Positions 48,519 through 57,887 of a DNA stretch of 64,000 bases are shown here, piece after piece (the stretch's first letter is position 1; every line of letters starts with the position of its first letter). The stretch comes from Shinella zoogloeoides (GTDB lineage Bacteria; Pseudomonadota; Alphaproteobacteria; Rhizobiales; Rhizobiaceae). The position numbers and the translations under genes were made by a program. Where the stretch lies: assembly GCF_003574625.1 (NCBI RefSeq), contig NZ_QNUJ01000007.1, positions 266,149 through 330,148 on the forward strand. Direction: 5' to 3'. The notes beneath the pieces were generated by a model, which ran no database searches, was not told the DNA's origin, and saw nothing but the letters and a program-made list of their open reading frames with translations.

Positions 48519-48907
48519 TCTTTCCCGGGCGCAGCAGGGTGCTGCTGCTTGTGTTTCTTCTGCCGCGTGGTGATCCGGTCCTTCAGACCGGCCTGCAGGG
48601 TTTCGAAGGGCGCGCCGAGCACGTCCCGTCTGGCGACAACCACATAGTCGTGTCCGGGCTCCATTGCAAACCCGGCCGATAGCCGCACGGCCTCTTTCAG
48701 GCGGCGGCGCATGCGATTGCGTTCCACGGCGTTGCCGTGCTTCTTGGTAACGGTGAAGCCGACGCGGGGCGGTTCGTCCGGCATCTGCCGGTCACGCACT
48801 TCGAGAAGGAACAGGGGACCCTTGCGCCTCTCGCCCTCGCGCACAAAAAGAAACTGCGGACGGCTTTTCAGCCGTCCGACAGCAGATTTCTCAACAGTTT
48901 TCGTCAT
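48515..48907 (-). CDS. rnpA: ribonuclease P protein component
   Basis: 130 residues. The RNP-type RNA-binding motif [13 protein letters not shown] (near 61-73) is complete. With the RNase P RNA it matures tRNA 5' ends. It begins 32 bp after rpmH and overlaps yidC. The N-terminal 15 residues and C-terminal Lys/Gln tail are less conserved; the ATG at 48907 is the first good start. Confidence 0.94.
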   Translation of the reverse strand: MTKTVEKSAVGRLKSRPQFLFVREGERRKGPLFLLEVRDRQMPDEPPRVGFTVTKKHGNAVERNRMRRRLKEAVRLSAGFAMEPGHDYVVVARRDVLGAPFETLQAGLKDRITTRQKKHKQQHPAAPGKE

Positions 48908-48939
48908 TGCCCGTCGCCTCTGTTCGGGCAGGCACGGCC

Positions 48940-49077
48940 TTAGGCCGAGAGACGTGCGCGGCCGCGGGCGCGACGTGCAGACAGGACCTTGCGGCCGCCT
49001 GCCGTTGCCATGCGGGCGCGGAAGCCGTGACGACGCTTGCGAACAAGCTTGGAGGGCTGGTAGGTACGCTTCGACAT
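48940..49077 (-). CDS. rpmH: 50S ribosomal protein L34
   Basis: 45 residues, too short to be caught by common length cut-offs. The product starts [16 protein letters not shown] and ends with [10 protein letters not shown], the full L34 pattern with one extra Ser after Met compared with the usual 44 residues. It is highly basic. It leads the rpmH-rnpA-yidC operon and is preceded by a good promoter at 49190-49219. Confidence 0.96.
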   Translation of the reverse strand: MSKRTYQPSKLVRKRRHGFRARMATAGGRKVLSARRARGRARLSA

Positions 49078-49507
49078 TTATTTAATACCGCGGTGTGCGG
49101 CCCTTCTTGGGTTTGCGTTTACGCAAGGAGCGTGAAAGTCCGGCATAGGCGTGCCCTTACGGGAAGCCGAGCTTTCCGGACGTGCGCGGCTTATAAGGGC
49201 AAAGCCGGTCGAAAGTCAATTGCAGCGAAGTTCATGCCATGCGTCTGTCACAGTCGTTAATGGGATTGCTCTTGATGGTTGTATTCTTCTTGCCGATTGC
49301 CAGTTTCTCCTTACGCTGCGTGAAGGAATTCCGGGGGCAAATCCCCCGGAAGCAGGGGGTGAGGCAATATTAGCAAGTATTCACTCGCCCGTTGTTTGTG
49401 AAGGTTGCATCAAAATCTAATTAACCTTTAGCCTTTACCGTCCCTGCCAAAGGTAAGCCGGATTTCTCCGCTTGCCGATCTGCTATCCGTGCCATTGGGA
49501 GTGTGAC
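49078..49507. other. 430-bp intergenic region between rpmH and the second chemoreceptor
   Basis: It holds the rpmH promoter and its leader on the minus strand, and a perfect 9-bp inverted repeat TTCCGGGGG/CCCCCGGAA around CAAAT at 49329-49351. The right third (49360-49450) is AT-rich for this genome and probably contains the chemoreceptor promoter. I see no further gene. Confidence 0.6.
49190..49219 (-). promoter_or_regulatory. promoter of rpmH-rnpA-yidC
   Basis: On the minus strand TTGACT (49219-49214) and TATAAG (49195-49190) are 18 bp apart, about 113 bp before rpmH. It fits a strong vegetative promoter with a long leader. Confidence 0.68.
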
Positions 49508-51517
49508 GTGAAGATACGCGGCAAGATCTATCTCATCGTTGGGGTGATGGGCCTCATTTCGGTCCTCATCGGCGGTATCGCCGTCCATGTCGTCTCCGAA
49601 TACAGCGACAAGCTTCGCCAGTATGAGAATGCCGCCGACCGCGCCTTCCTCGGCGAGCACCTGAACCGTCAGGTCACCGCCGTCGTCATGGAAGCCCGCG
49701 GCATCTATGCCGCCAAGGATGCCGAAGGCGCCGGGAAGTTCGCCGAAGGCATCGCCAAGGAACTGGACGGCATCGACAAGACGCTGAACGAGTGGCGCCC
49801 GCTGGTGCCGGCCGAGCAGAAGGCCGCCTTCGACGCCGTCGTTGCCCGCGCCGCCGAATTCCGCACCTTCCGCTCCGAGACCGCGCGCCTCGGCAAGGAA
49901 GGCTCCATCGCCGCGGCCAACGAGCAGGGCAACAACGAGGGCAACCGCGCCAACCGCAAGGCCTTCCAGAAGGAAATCGACGCCGTCGTGGAGACGGACA
50001 ACCAGAACCTCACCGCGATCCGCGGCGATATCGAGGCCTTCGAGACGCTGATGCTGATGCTGGTGCTCGGCACGGTCGGCGCGGGCCTCGTGATCGGCGG
50101 CGGCACCGCCTTCTATATCGCGACCAACGAACTCAGCCGCCCGATCCAGAACGTCACCGAGACGATGAAGCGCCTTGCCGGCGGCGACCTCGAGACCGAG
50201 GTGCCCTATGCCGGGCGCCAGGACGAGATCGGCGAAATGGCCGGCGCCGTCGCCGTCTTCCGCCAGAACGCCATCACGGTGCGCGACCTCAACGCCCAGG
50301 AACAGATCCTGCGCGAGAAGAGCGCCGACCTGCAGTCCTCCATCGCGGCCGTCGTGCATGCCGCCGCCGCGGGCGACTTCAGCTCGCGCATCGCCAAGGA
50401 CTACCAGAACGACGACCTCAACCGCTTCGCCCGCAGCGTCAACGAACTCGTCGCCGGCGTGGAGGAGGGCATCGCCGAAACCCGCCGCGTCATCGGCGCG
50501 CTGGCCGAAGGCGACCTGACGCAGACCATGGACGGCAGCTTCCGCGGCGCCTTCGCCGAATTGCAGCAGAACGTCAACACGACGCTCGCCACGCTCCAGA
50601 GCACCATGCGCGAGGTGCGCGCCTCCACCGATGCGATCAACGCCAATTCCGGCGAGCTGCGCACCGCCTCCGACGATCTTTCCAAGCGCACCGAGCAGCA
50701 GGCTGCCGCGCTGGAGGAAACCTCGGCCGCGCTGGAGGAGATCACCGCTGCCGTCAAGAACTCGACGGAGCGCGCCAACGAGGCGAGCGTCATGGTCGGC
50801 GAGGCGACGCAGAGCGCCAAGCAGTCCGGCGCCATCGTGCGCAACGCCATCGACGCGATGGGCCGCATCGAGCAGGCGTCGAGCGAGATCAGCCAGATCA
50901 TCTCGGTGATCGACGAGATCGCCTTCCAGACCAACCTGCTTGCCCTCAATGCCGGTGTCGAGGCCGCCCGTGCCGGCGAGGCGGGCAAGGGCTTTGCCGT
51001 CGTCGCGCAGGAAGTGCGCGAGCTTGCGCAGCGCGCCGCCAGTGCCGCCAAGGACATCAAGGGGCTCATCACCAAGTCGGGCGACGAGGTTTCCGTCGGC
51101 GTGCGCTATGTGCAGGAGACCGGCACGGCCCTTTCCGACATCGAAAGCCGCGTCGTCACCATCAACGACCGCATCCATTCGATCGCCACGGCCGCCCGCG
51201 AGCAGGCGACCGGCCTGCAGGAGGTCAGCACCGCCATCAACCAGATGGACCAGGTCACCCAGCACAATGCCGCCATGGTCGAGGAGACCTCGGCCGCCAC
51301 GCACAAGCTCAAGGGTGAGGCCGACAGCCTTGCCGGCCTCGTCGCCCGCTTCCGCACCGGCGATGGCGCGTTCCAGGCCGCGCCCGCTCCGGTTCGCGCC
51401 GATGCGCGCCCGGTCGAATCGCCCGCCCGCCGCATGATGGGCAGCGTCGCCCGCGCCTTCGGCGGCAATCGCGCGACGGCCGCCGCCACGGCCGCGGAAA
51501 GCTGGGAAGAATTCTGA
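49508..51517 (+). CDS. methyl-accepting chemotaxis protein
   Basis: 669 residues from GTG 49508, with GGGAG upstream; an ATG 36 bp earlier lacks one and disrupts the N-terminal helix. Helix one at about 6-28, a helical periplasmic domain (about 30-185), helix two near 186-208, two HAMP-like stretches (about 209-262 and 300-355) and the methyl-accepting domain with AFQTNLLALNAGVEAARAGE near 478. It ends ESWEEF, the same docking-type tail as the receptor at 29787. Ligand unknown. Confidence 0.93.
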   Translation: MKIRGKIYLIVGVMGLISVLIGGIAVHVVSEYSDKLRQYENAADRAFLGEHLNRQVTAVVMEARGIYAAKDAEGAGKFAEGIAKELDGIDKTLNEWRPLVPAEQKAAFDAVVARAAEFRTFRSETARLGKEGSIAAANEQGNNEGNRANRKAFQKEIDAVVETDNQNLTAIRGDIEAFETLMLMLVLGTVGAGLVIGGGTAFYIATNELSRPIQNVTETMKRLAGGDLETEVPYAGRQDEIGEMAGAVAVFRQNAITVRDLNAQEQILREKSADLQSSIAAVVHAAAAGDFSSRIAKDYQNDDLNRFARSVNELVAGVEEGIAETRRVIGALAEGDLTQTMDGSFRGAFAELQQNVNTTLATLQSTMREVRASTDAINANSGELRTASDDLSKRTEQQAAALEETSAALEEITAAVKNSTERANEASVMVGEATQSAKQSGAIVRNAIDAMGRIEQASSEISQIISVIDEIAFQTNLLALNAGVEAARAGEAGKGFAVVAQEVRELAQRAASAAKDIKGLITKSGDEVSVGVRYVQETGTALSDIESRVVTINDRIHSIATAAREQATGLQEVSTAINQMDQVTQHNAAMVEETSAATHKLKGEADSLAGLVARFRTGDGAFQAAPAPVRADARPVESPARRMMGSVARAFGGNRATAAATAAESWEEF

Positions 51518-51704
51518 TCTCCCATCGGGTTCGACGAATGAGGCGCGGCGGTCGCAGGATCGCCGCGCCTTTGTCTTTCCTGCGGCAGCGTTGGAAAAAT
51601 TGCCGTAATTCTCTATCATGGGCTGTCGGCTGTGGCCGACGGTGTCGTCGATTGTCGGTCGCGGCATCGAGCGCCGCCTTGCGGCATGTCCGGGAGTGGG
51701 AGAC

Positions 51705-53174
51705 ATGGTGGACAGAGACGGGACGCCGTCCTTGACCGAGACGCCGGTTCCGGCGGTCGGGTTCCTGTCCGGCCTGTCGGGAAAGCTCCTGCTTGTCACC
51801 GCCGTCTTCGTCCTCATCGCTGAAGTGCTGATCTTCGTGCCCTCCGTCGCCAATATGCGGCTGATGTGGCTGCGCGACCGGCTGAACACGGCCGCCGCCG
51901 CCGCCGTCGTCATCGAGGGCCTGCCGGACCAGGAATTGCCGCGCCCGGTGCAGGAGGAGACGCTGCTGGCGACGGGCACCAAGGCGATCGTGCTGAAGAA
52001 GCAGGACGCCTCCCGCATGGTCGCCGCCGTCGACATGCCGCCGAGCGTCGACGCGCAGTACGACCTTTCCGACGTCTCGACGCTCGGCTCGGTCTACGAT
52101 GCCTTCGACACGCTGCTCTTTGGCGGTGACCGCGTCATCCGCGTCTACGGCCCGGTCGGCGAGACGACGACGCGCATCGAACTGCTGCTTGACGAGGGCG
52201 CTCTGCGCCGCGCCATGCTGCACTATGCGCGCAATGTCTTCATCTTCTCGATGCTCATGTCGCTCGCCACGGCAAGCCCGATCTTCTTCGCGCTCAACCG
52301 CCTGCTGATCCGTCCCATGCGTCGCATGACGGCCAATATCCGCGAATTCGCCACCGACCCGTCCAACCCGGCCCGCGTGCTGGAGCCCTCCGGCGGCCGC
52401 GACGAGATCGCCGTGGCCGGCATCCACCTCGCCGCCATGCAGCAGACGCTCCAGCGCACGCTGAAGGAGCAGAAGAATCTCGCCGATCTCGGCCTCGCCG
52501 TGTCGAAGATCAACCACGACATGCGCAACATCCTCTCCTCCGCCCAGCTCATGTCCGACCGCCTGTCGGATGTCGACGATCCCGTGGTCAAGCGCGTCGC
52601 CCCGAAGCTGCTGCGCAGCATCGACCGGGCGGTGGGCTATACCAACGAGGTGCTCTCCTACGGGCGCATGCGCGAGCCGGAGCCGCGCCGCCGCTTCGTG
52701 GCGCTGCGCCCGCTGGTGCAGGAGGTCTCCGAGGTTCTGGCGCTCGATGCGCGCGGCGATATCGACTTCGTGGTGCAGATCGAGCCGGGCCTCGAGGTCG
52801 ATGCCGACGGCGAGCAGCTCTTCCGCGTCATCCACAATCTTTGCCGCAACGCCGTCGAGGCGCTGCTGCAGGATGCGGCCCTGCGCGAGCGCGCGGTCCT
52901 GGTGACGGGCCTTCGCACCGGCAGCGTCGTTTCCATCTCCATCGACGACAACGGCCCCGGCATGCCGGCCAAGGCGCGGGAAAACCTCTTCGCCGCCTTC
53001 CGCGGCTCCGTGCGTTCCGGCGGCACCGGCCTCGGCCTTGCCATCGCGCGCGAGCTGGTGCTCGCCCATGGCGGCACGATCGCGCTGGTGGAGAAGGCGA
53101 CGCCCGGAACGCTCTTCCGCATCGAGCTGCCGGACCGCCCCGTGCCGCTCGACGCCTTCCGCCACCGCGCCTGA
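51705..53174 (+). CDS. sensor histidine kinase
   Basis: 489 residues from ATG 51705. Two membrane helices (about 22-44 and 180-200) bound a periplasmic domain of about 130 residues, followed by HAMP and a kinase core. The phosphorylation His is probably in KINHDMRNILSSAQLM, an unusual H-box (NHDMRN rather than HELRTP), as in the HWE-unlike HPK4 class. The ATPase has DDNGPGMP and GGTGLGLAIARELV. No response regulator gene is adjacent, so the partner is elsewhere. Confidence 0.88.
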   Translation: MVDRDGTPSLTETPVPAVGFLSGLSGKLLLVTAVFVLIAEVLIFVPSVANMRLMWLRDRLNTAAAAAVVIEGLPDQELPRPVQEETLLATGTKAIVLKKQDASRMVAAVDMPPSVDAQYDLSDVSTLGSVYDAFDTLLFGGDRVIRVYGPVGETTTRIELLLDEGALRRAMLHYARNVFIFSMLMSLATASPIFFALNRLLIRPMRRMTANIREFATDPSNPARVLEPSGGRDEIAVAGIHLAAMQQTLQRTLKEQKNLADLGLAVSKINHDMRNILSSAQLMSDRLSDVDDPVVKRVAPKLLRSIDRAVGYTNEVLSYGRMREPEPRRRFVALRPLVQEVSEVLALDARGDIDFVVQIEPGLEVDADGEQLFRVIHNLCRNAVEALLQDAALRERAVLVTGLRTGSVVSISIDDNGPGMPAKARENLFAAFRGSVRSGGTGLGLAIARELVLAHGGTIALVEKATPGTLFRIELPDRPVPLDAFRHRA

Positions 53175-53243
53175 TTTCCCGGGCGCTTTGCGCCGCGACA
53201 GGACGGCGCGATGAAAAAAGTGCATTTTTTCTCCGAAAGGCGC

Positions 53244-53272
53244 TTGCAATAAGCCCAAGCACCCTTTAGAGA
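53244..53272 (+). promoter_or_regulatory. promoter of tRNA-Arg
   Basis: TTGCAA (53244-53249) and TAGAGA (53267-53272) are 17 bp apart, 41 bp before the tRNA. Confidence 0.5.
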
Positions 53273-53312
53273 ACCGCCTCGCAGCCGGGCACAACGACCC
53301 GCCACTGCCAGC

Positions 53313-53389
53313 GCACCCGTAGCTCAGCTGGATAGAGCACCAGACTACGAATCTGGGGGTCAGGAGTTCGAATCTCTTCGGGTGCGCCA
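53313..53389 (+). tRNA. tRNA-Arg (anticodon ACG)
   Basis: 77 nt including an encoded CCA. Acceptor GCACCCG pairs with CGGGTGC, the anticodon loop CTACGAA between CCAGA and TCTGG gives ACG (A34 normally edited to inosine), and the T-loop is GTTCGAATC. It reads CGU, CGC and CGA. A run of seven T follows directly. Confidence 0.98.
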
Positions 53390-53594
53390 TTTTTTTCTCG
53401 CTTCATGAACGCCGGTTCCGTCTTCGACGGGACGCCTTGCCGTGGCCGATCTGCCACGCGGGACGGTCTCTCGCTGGTCGCGTTCTTCCTAGTCCGCACA
53501 GCCTCTCTTCAAAACCGCCCGCCGCTCGGCTAAGCAGGTGCGAACGGTGCGTGCACGGCGCCGGCGAAAACAGGAAAGCGGAAGGAAGCGGGAC

Positions 53595-54842
53595 ATGACG
53601 AGCCGCGTTATGCCGCGCGTATTGCGTCGCGTGATCTTCGCCGGGTTGCTGGTGCTGGCGAGTTGCGCCGGCCGGCCGGAAGGCGTGCTGGTGCCGAGCG
53701 GCGAGACGCCGCCGGGTGTGTCCAAGGTCGATCTGCTGGTCGCGACCACCCGCGCGCCGTCGAGCCAGCCGGGCGTCCTCTTCTCCGGCGAGCGTGGCTC
53801 CCAGCTGGAACTGCGCGATATCGCCATCTCCATCCCGCCCGACGCCAACCGCAAGGTCGGCCAGGTGCAATGGCCGAAGAAGCTGCCGGCCGATCCGATG
53901 AAGGATTTCTCGACCGTCAGCGTGAAGCCCGTCGAAAGCGCGAAAGCCGGCCGCGTCTGGCTCGACCATAACCTGCCGAAGAGCCGGCGCGTGCTCGTCT
54001 TCGTGCACGGTTTCAACAACCGCTATGAGGATGCCGTCTACCGCTTTGCGCAGATCGTGCACGATTCGAAGACGGATGCCGCCCCGGTGATCTTCACCTG
54101 GCCCTCGCGCGCCAGCATCTTCGATTATTCCTATGACAAGGAAAGCACGAACTATTCGCGCGACGCGCTGGAGGAGCTGCTGCGGGCGGCGGTCGATACG
54201 CCCGAGGTCGGCGAGATCACCATCATGGCACATTCCATGGGCACCTGGCTCGCGGTCGAGACGCTGCGCCAGATGGCGATCCGTGACGGGCGCGTGCCGA
54301 AGAAGATCCAGCAGGTCATTCTTGCTTCCCCCGACCTCGACGTCGACGTCTTCGGCCAGCAGCTTCGCGCCATCGGGCCGGACAGGCCGCAGTTCACGCT
54401 CTTCGTCTCGCGCGACGACCGGGCGCTGACGCTCTCGCGCCGTATCTCGGGCAATGTGGATCGCCTCGGCCAGATCAACCCCGCCGCCGAACCCTACCGC
54501 TCCATGCTGGAAAAGCAGGGCATCACGGTGATCGATCTCACGGCGCTGAAATCCGGCGACCGGCTCAATCACGGCAAGTTCGCTGAGAGCCCCGAGGTCG
54601 TGCGCCTCATCGGCAACCGCCTGATCGACGGCCAGTCCGTCACGGATTCGGAGGTCGGCCTCGGCGAGCGGCTCGGCGCCGTGGCGCTCGGCACGGCCCA
54701 GACGGTCGGCAGCGCGGCGAGCATCGTGGTCTCGACGCCCATCGCGGTCTTCGATCCGGTGACGCGCAGGAATTACGACGACCAGTGGCGCCGCCTCGGC
54801 AATTCGGTCGAGGACACCACGACAACGGCCGTCGGCCAGTAG
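53595..54842 (+). CDS. alpha/beta hydrolase lipoprotein (DUF900 family)
   Basis: 415 residues from ATG 53595, with AAGGAAG upstream. A lipoprotein signal ends in the lipobox LASC-A near residue 22. The hydrolase domain has the oxyanion loop VFVHGFNNRYEDAVYRFA near 137 and the nucleophile in MAHSMGTWLAVE near 214 (Ser), as in the DUF900 esterase-like proteins of rhizobia. The substrate is unknown. A C-terminal 80 residues are less conserved in type. It lies 205 bp after tRNA-Arg. Confidence 0.88.
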   Translation: MTSRVMPRVLRRVIFAGLLVLASCAGRPEGVLVPSGETPPGVSKVDLLVATTRAPSSQPGVLFSGERGSQLELRDIAISIPPDANRKVGQVQWPKKLPADPMKDFSTVSVKPVESAKAGRVWLDHNLPKSRRVLVFVHGFNNRYEDAVYRFAQIVHDSKTDAAPVIFTWPSRASIFDYSYDKESTNYSRDALEELLRAAVDTPEVGEITIMAHSMGTWLAVETLRQMAIRDGRVPKKIQQVILASPDLDVDVFGQQLRAIGPDRPQFTLFVSRDDRALTLSRRISGNVDRLGQINPAAEPYRSMLEKQGITVIDLTALKSGDRLNHGKFAESPEVVRLIGNRLIDGQSVTDSEVGLGERLGAVALGTAQTVGSAASIVVSTPIAVFDPVTRRNYDDQWRRLGNSVEDTTTTAVGQ

Positions 54843-54961
54843 AAAGGCGGCCTCGCAGAGAGCGCCTCGCGCCGCCGGCAAGGCCGCCCACCTTTCCTAC
54901 GTCATGTTCGGGTCGAGCCCGAAGATAACGATAGAGAGGAAAGAAAGGGTCTGAATAAACA

Positions 54962-54985
54962 GAGGCGGCCCGCAGGGGCCGCCTC
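54962..54985. terminator. terminator of the DUF1236 gene
   Basis: GAGGCGGCCC and GGGCCGCCTC form a perfect 10-bp stem around GCAG; on the minus strand TGTTTATT follows. It lies 18 bp beyond the DUF1236 stop and may also serve the hydrolase gene. Confidence 0.78.
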
Positions 54986-55003
54986 ATCGTTTACCAGATG
55001 CTT

Positions 55004-55639
55004 TTAGCGCACCCAGATCACCTGGCGCGAGCCGCGGTCCACGAGAACGGGCCGCTGGTCGACATAGATGTAGCCGTAGTTCGAGTTTTCCGGCACGTCG
55101 ACGATCTGCACCGTATCGGGGACCACCATGCCGGCCTCGACCGGTCCTTCCAGAATGACGGGATCGACCGGGTGCCGTTCGACATAGGTGATCGTCGCCT
55201 CGGGAATGTCGGACGAAATGCTGCCGGTGGCCTGCACGTCCGGCGCATAGATCACCTGACGGCTGTCCGTGCGCACGATGACCGGGCGGTTGTCGACATA
55301 GACATAGGCAAGGTCGGGATGCTCGGGGATCGGCGTCAGCGTCACGCTGTCGTCGAAGCGCGTCTCGGCCGTTACCGGACCTTCGAGGACGACGGGCGGT
55401 GTCGGGTTCTCCATGACATAGACCCGGGCGTCGTCCGGAACGGCGGCATCCGCGCCGATGGCGAAACCGGCCACGCCGCCGACGACCGCGCCGATCGGGC
55501 CGCCGACCACGGCGCCCGCCGCAGCCCCTGCGGCCCCGCCGGCAGCACCGCCGAGAGCCTCCTTGTCGCGATCGTCCGCATGGGCGGCGGTGGCGCCGAG
55601 AAGTGCCAGGGCGGCACCGGCCATGAGAATCTTGCGCAT
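55004..55639 (-). CDS. exported DUF1236 protein
   Basis: 211 residues. Signal peptide (KILMAGAALALLGATAAHA), then a glycine-zipper stretch (about 31-65, GGAAGAAAGAVVGGPIGAVV) that may sit in or against a membrane, and two DUF1236-type repeats (about 70-145 and 150-211), each with a YVYVDNRPV or YIYVDQRPV strand. DUF1236 proteins are rhizobial, outer-surface or periplasmic, function unknown. It stands alone, convergent with the hydrolase. Confidence 0.87.
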   Translation of the reverse strand: MRKILMAGAALALLGATAAHADDRDKEALGGAAGGAAGAAAGAVVGGPIGAVVGGVAGFAIGADAAVPDDARVYVMENPTPPVVLEGPVTAETRFDDSVTLTPIPEHPDLAYVYVDNRPVIVRTDSRQVIYAPDVQATGSISSDIPEATITYVERHPVDPVILEGPVEAGMVVPDTVQIVDVPENSNYGYIYVDQRPVLVDRGSRQVIWVR

Positions 55640-55762
55640 GTTCTTCTCCTTCGAAAATCGGGTTTATCACCCCTTCGGCGGAGACAACGTCGTTTGGCCG
55701 GACCGGTTCCGGCGGCAGGCGGTTGAGGCATCACGATGTGTAACGCGCGTTAACCGGCGGCC

Positions 55763-56569
55763 TCAGGCGATTTCCGGGTCGCGCCGCGCGATTTCATAGT
55801 CCTCGTTGTGCACCTGCAGGCCCTCCTCGGTCACCACGACGATGCCATAGGCACCGGGCTCGTCGACCGACAGCGAGGCGTTCGGCATATCGAAGGGCAT
55901 CGGCTGCTGGTGCACCGGGCTCTTGAAGATCGAGAAGGGAATGCCGCGATGCGAGCCGCCGATCGTGCGGTGGACATGGCCGGCGAAGATGTGCCGGACA
56001 TTGCCGTGGCGCAGCACCAGATCGTAGAAGGCATCCTCGTTGCCGAGGCGGATGGCGTCCATGCCGGTAAAGCCCGTCTTGTGTGGCGGGTGATGCATGA
56101 AGAGCAGGACGGGACGGCCGTCCGCGCCGGCAAGCGCCCGGTCGAGCCAGGCGAGGCGCCTTTCGCACAGATAGCCGGCATGGCTCATCGGATAGTCGTA
56201 GGGCGGTGCAAAGAGCGTGTCGAGCAGCACGACCCGGCAGTCGGAAAAATCGATGGACTGCTGTACGAAGCCGTTCTCGTCCGGCCGGACATGGGTGAAG
56301 GTCTCGAGGAAACGGTCGCGATAGTCGTGGTTGCCGATGGTGATGGCGACGGGCGGCACGACCCGCGCGAGAAGGCCGTGCAGGCGCTCGTAAGACAGGG
56401 TGTCGGCCCGGTGCGCGAGGTCGCCGGTGATGATCACACGGTCTGCATCGGGATGGTAGCGGTTGACATGCTCGATGCCGGCCAAAAGCCGCTGGTAGGG
56501 GTCGAGGCCGATGATGGTCGCGCCCTCGGGCACCATATGCAGGTCGGTGAAGACGATGAGCTTGGTCAT
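55763..56569 (-). CDS. calcineurin-like (class III) phosphodiesterase
   Basis: 268 residues from ATG 56569 (AGGAA 5 bp upstream). The metal motifs are complete: DLHMVPEG (D-x-H), GDLAHRAD, GNHDYRD, HHPPHKTG and AGHVHRTIGG (GHxH). This order fits the CpdA/SpdA-type cyclic-nucleotide phosphodiesterases of proteobacteria. It lies 141 bp from the divergent racemase-like gene, in a neighbourhood with an adenylate cyclase and a CRP-type regulator, so cAMP or 2',3'-cyclic nucleotides are plausible substrates. Confidence 0.86.
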   Translation of the reverse strand: MTKLIVFTDLHMVPEGATIIGLDPYQRLLAGIEHVNRYHPDADRVIITGDLAHRADTLSYERLHGLLARVVPPVAITIGNHDYRDRFLETFTHVRPDENGFVQQSIDFSDCRVVLLDTLFAPPYDYPMSHAGYLCERRLAWLDRALAGADGRPVLLFMHHPPHKTGFTGMDAIRLGNEDAFYDLVLRHGNVRHIFAGHVHRTIGGSHRGIPFSIFKSPVHQQPMPFDMPNASLSVDEPGAYGIVVVTEEGLQVHNEDYEIARRDPEIA

Positions 56570-56709
56570 GAAGAGTTCCTGGCGGGACGATCGTGATCCC
56601 ATCTTCGTAGCGCGCGAACCTGTCGCATGAAAAGCTGTTGGAACGCGGCCCGATCTGATATATCAGAGAGAAGGCAGCCGGGCGGCCGGCGAGAACGGAG
56701 CATATCGAC

Positions 56710-57744
56710 ATGAGATGGAAGCGCACGATCCAGTTGCTGGACGTTCATTGCGAGGGCGAGATCGGCAAGGTGGCCATCGGCGGCGTGCCGAAGATCCCCG
56801 GCAATTCGATTGCCGAGCAGCTCAACTATATCAACACGGTCGACGACAGCTTGCGCCGCTTCCTGTGCCTCGAGCCGCGTGCGGCCGCGACGGGCTCGGT
56901 CAACCTTCTGGTGCCGGCCAAGCGTCCGGAGGCCGACGCCGGCTTCATCATCCTGCAGGCCGACCAGGCGCATGCCTCCTCGGGCTCCAACTCGATCTGC
57001 GTCACCACGGCGCTGCTCGAATCGGGCATCGTCGAGATGAAGGAACCGGAAACCGTCGTCGTGCTCGACACGGCCGCCGGCCTCGTCAAGGCGACGGCGA
57101 CCTGCCGCGACGGGCGCTGCGAGAAGGTCAAGCTCACCATGGTGCCGTCCTTCGTCCAGGAACTGGACGTCGAGATCGACACGCCGCACTGGGGCCGCGT
57201 GCGCTTCGACATCTCCTATGGCGGTATCTTCTATGCGCTGGTCGATGTCGACCAGATCGGCACGAAGATCGAGAAGGCCAATGCCCGCGCGCTCGTCGAT
57301 GCCGGCATGGCGCTGAAGGACCTCATCAACAAGTCGATGAAGATCGTGCATCCGGAAATCCCCGAGATCAACGGCGTCGCCTATGTCATGTTCCGCGACC
57401 GGGACCCGGACGGCCTCGTGCGCACCGCCACGACCATGTGGCCGGGCCGCGTCGACCGCTCGCCCTGCGGCACCGGCAATTCCGCCAACCTTGCCACGCT
57501 GCATGCCCGCGGCCTTGCCAAGGTGGGCGACACGTTCCGCTCGCGCTCGATCATCGGGTCGGAGTTCGAAGTCGGATTGCAGGCCGAGACCGAGGTCGCC
57601 GGCCGCAAGGCCATCATCCCCACCATCACCGGCCGCGGCTGGACCTTCGGCCTGCACCAGATCGCGCTCGATCCGACCGATCCGCTGGCGGAAGGTTTCG
57701 CCATGACGGATACGTGGGGCCCGCAGGCCGGCGAGATTCGCTGA
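56710..57744 (+). CDS. proline racemase-superfamily protein (hydroxyproline epimerase/dehydratase-like)
   Basis: 344 residues. The C-terminal catalytic motif DRSPCGTGNSAN (Cys near 256) is intact, but the place of the first catalytic motif (usually MCGHG) reads SGSNS, so the first Cys is missing. Family members with two Cys racemise proline or epimerise 4-hydroxyproline; members with Ser or Thr in place of the first Cys include trans-3-hydroxy-L-proline dehydratases. This protein is therefore more likely a dehydratase or of new specificity than a racemase. No hydroxyproline catabolic genes lie next to it. Confidence 0.82.
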   Translation: MRWKRTIQLLDVHCEGEIGKVAIGGVPKIPGNSIAEQLNYINTVDDSLRRFLCLEPRAAATGSVNLLVPAKRPEADAGFIILQADQAHASSGSNSICVTTALLESGIVEMKEPETVVVLDTAAGLVKATATCRDGRCEKVKLTMVPSFVQELDVEIDTPHWGRVRFDISYGGIFYALVDVDQIGTKIEKANARALVDAGMALKDLINKSMKIVHPEIPEINGVAYVMFRDRDPDGLVRTATTMWPGRVDRSPCGTGNSANLATLHARGLAKVGDTFRSRSIIGSEFEVGLQAETEVAGRKAIIPTITGRGWTFGLHQIALDPTDPLAEGFAMTDTWGPQAGEIR

Positions 57745-57887
57745 GGCTCCGGCCCGCCCTGTTTCCGCGGGAACAGAGGCGGCGGGAGCGAGGGCGCATA
57801 AGAGTGTCCGGGAGGGCGGCGTGCGATTGACGCGTCGGCCTCCATCAGGTCCAATCCGTTTCCGGCCCGTCCGCGAAAGGCACCCAG

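Noticed and set aside
49329..49351. TTCCGGGGG/CCCCCGGAA hairpin as a terminator
   Set aside because: It has no T-run on either strand and no gene ends next to it; it was kept only as a note in the intergenic region.
49078..49507. Replication origin near rpmH-rnpA
   Set aside because: In some bacteria oriC is near rpmH, but there is no dnaA gene or visible cluster of DnaA boxes here.
56710..57744. Plain proline racemase or 4-hydroxyproline epimerase
   Set aside because: The first catalytic Cys motif is replaced, so a standard racemase or epimerase name would be misleading.
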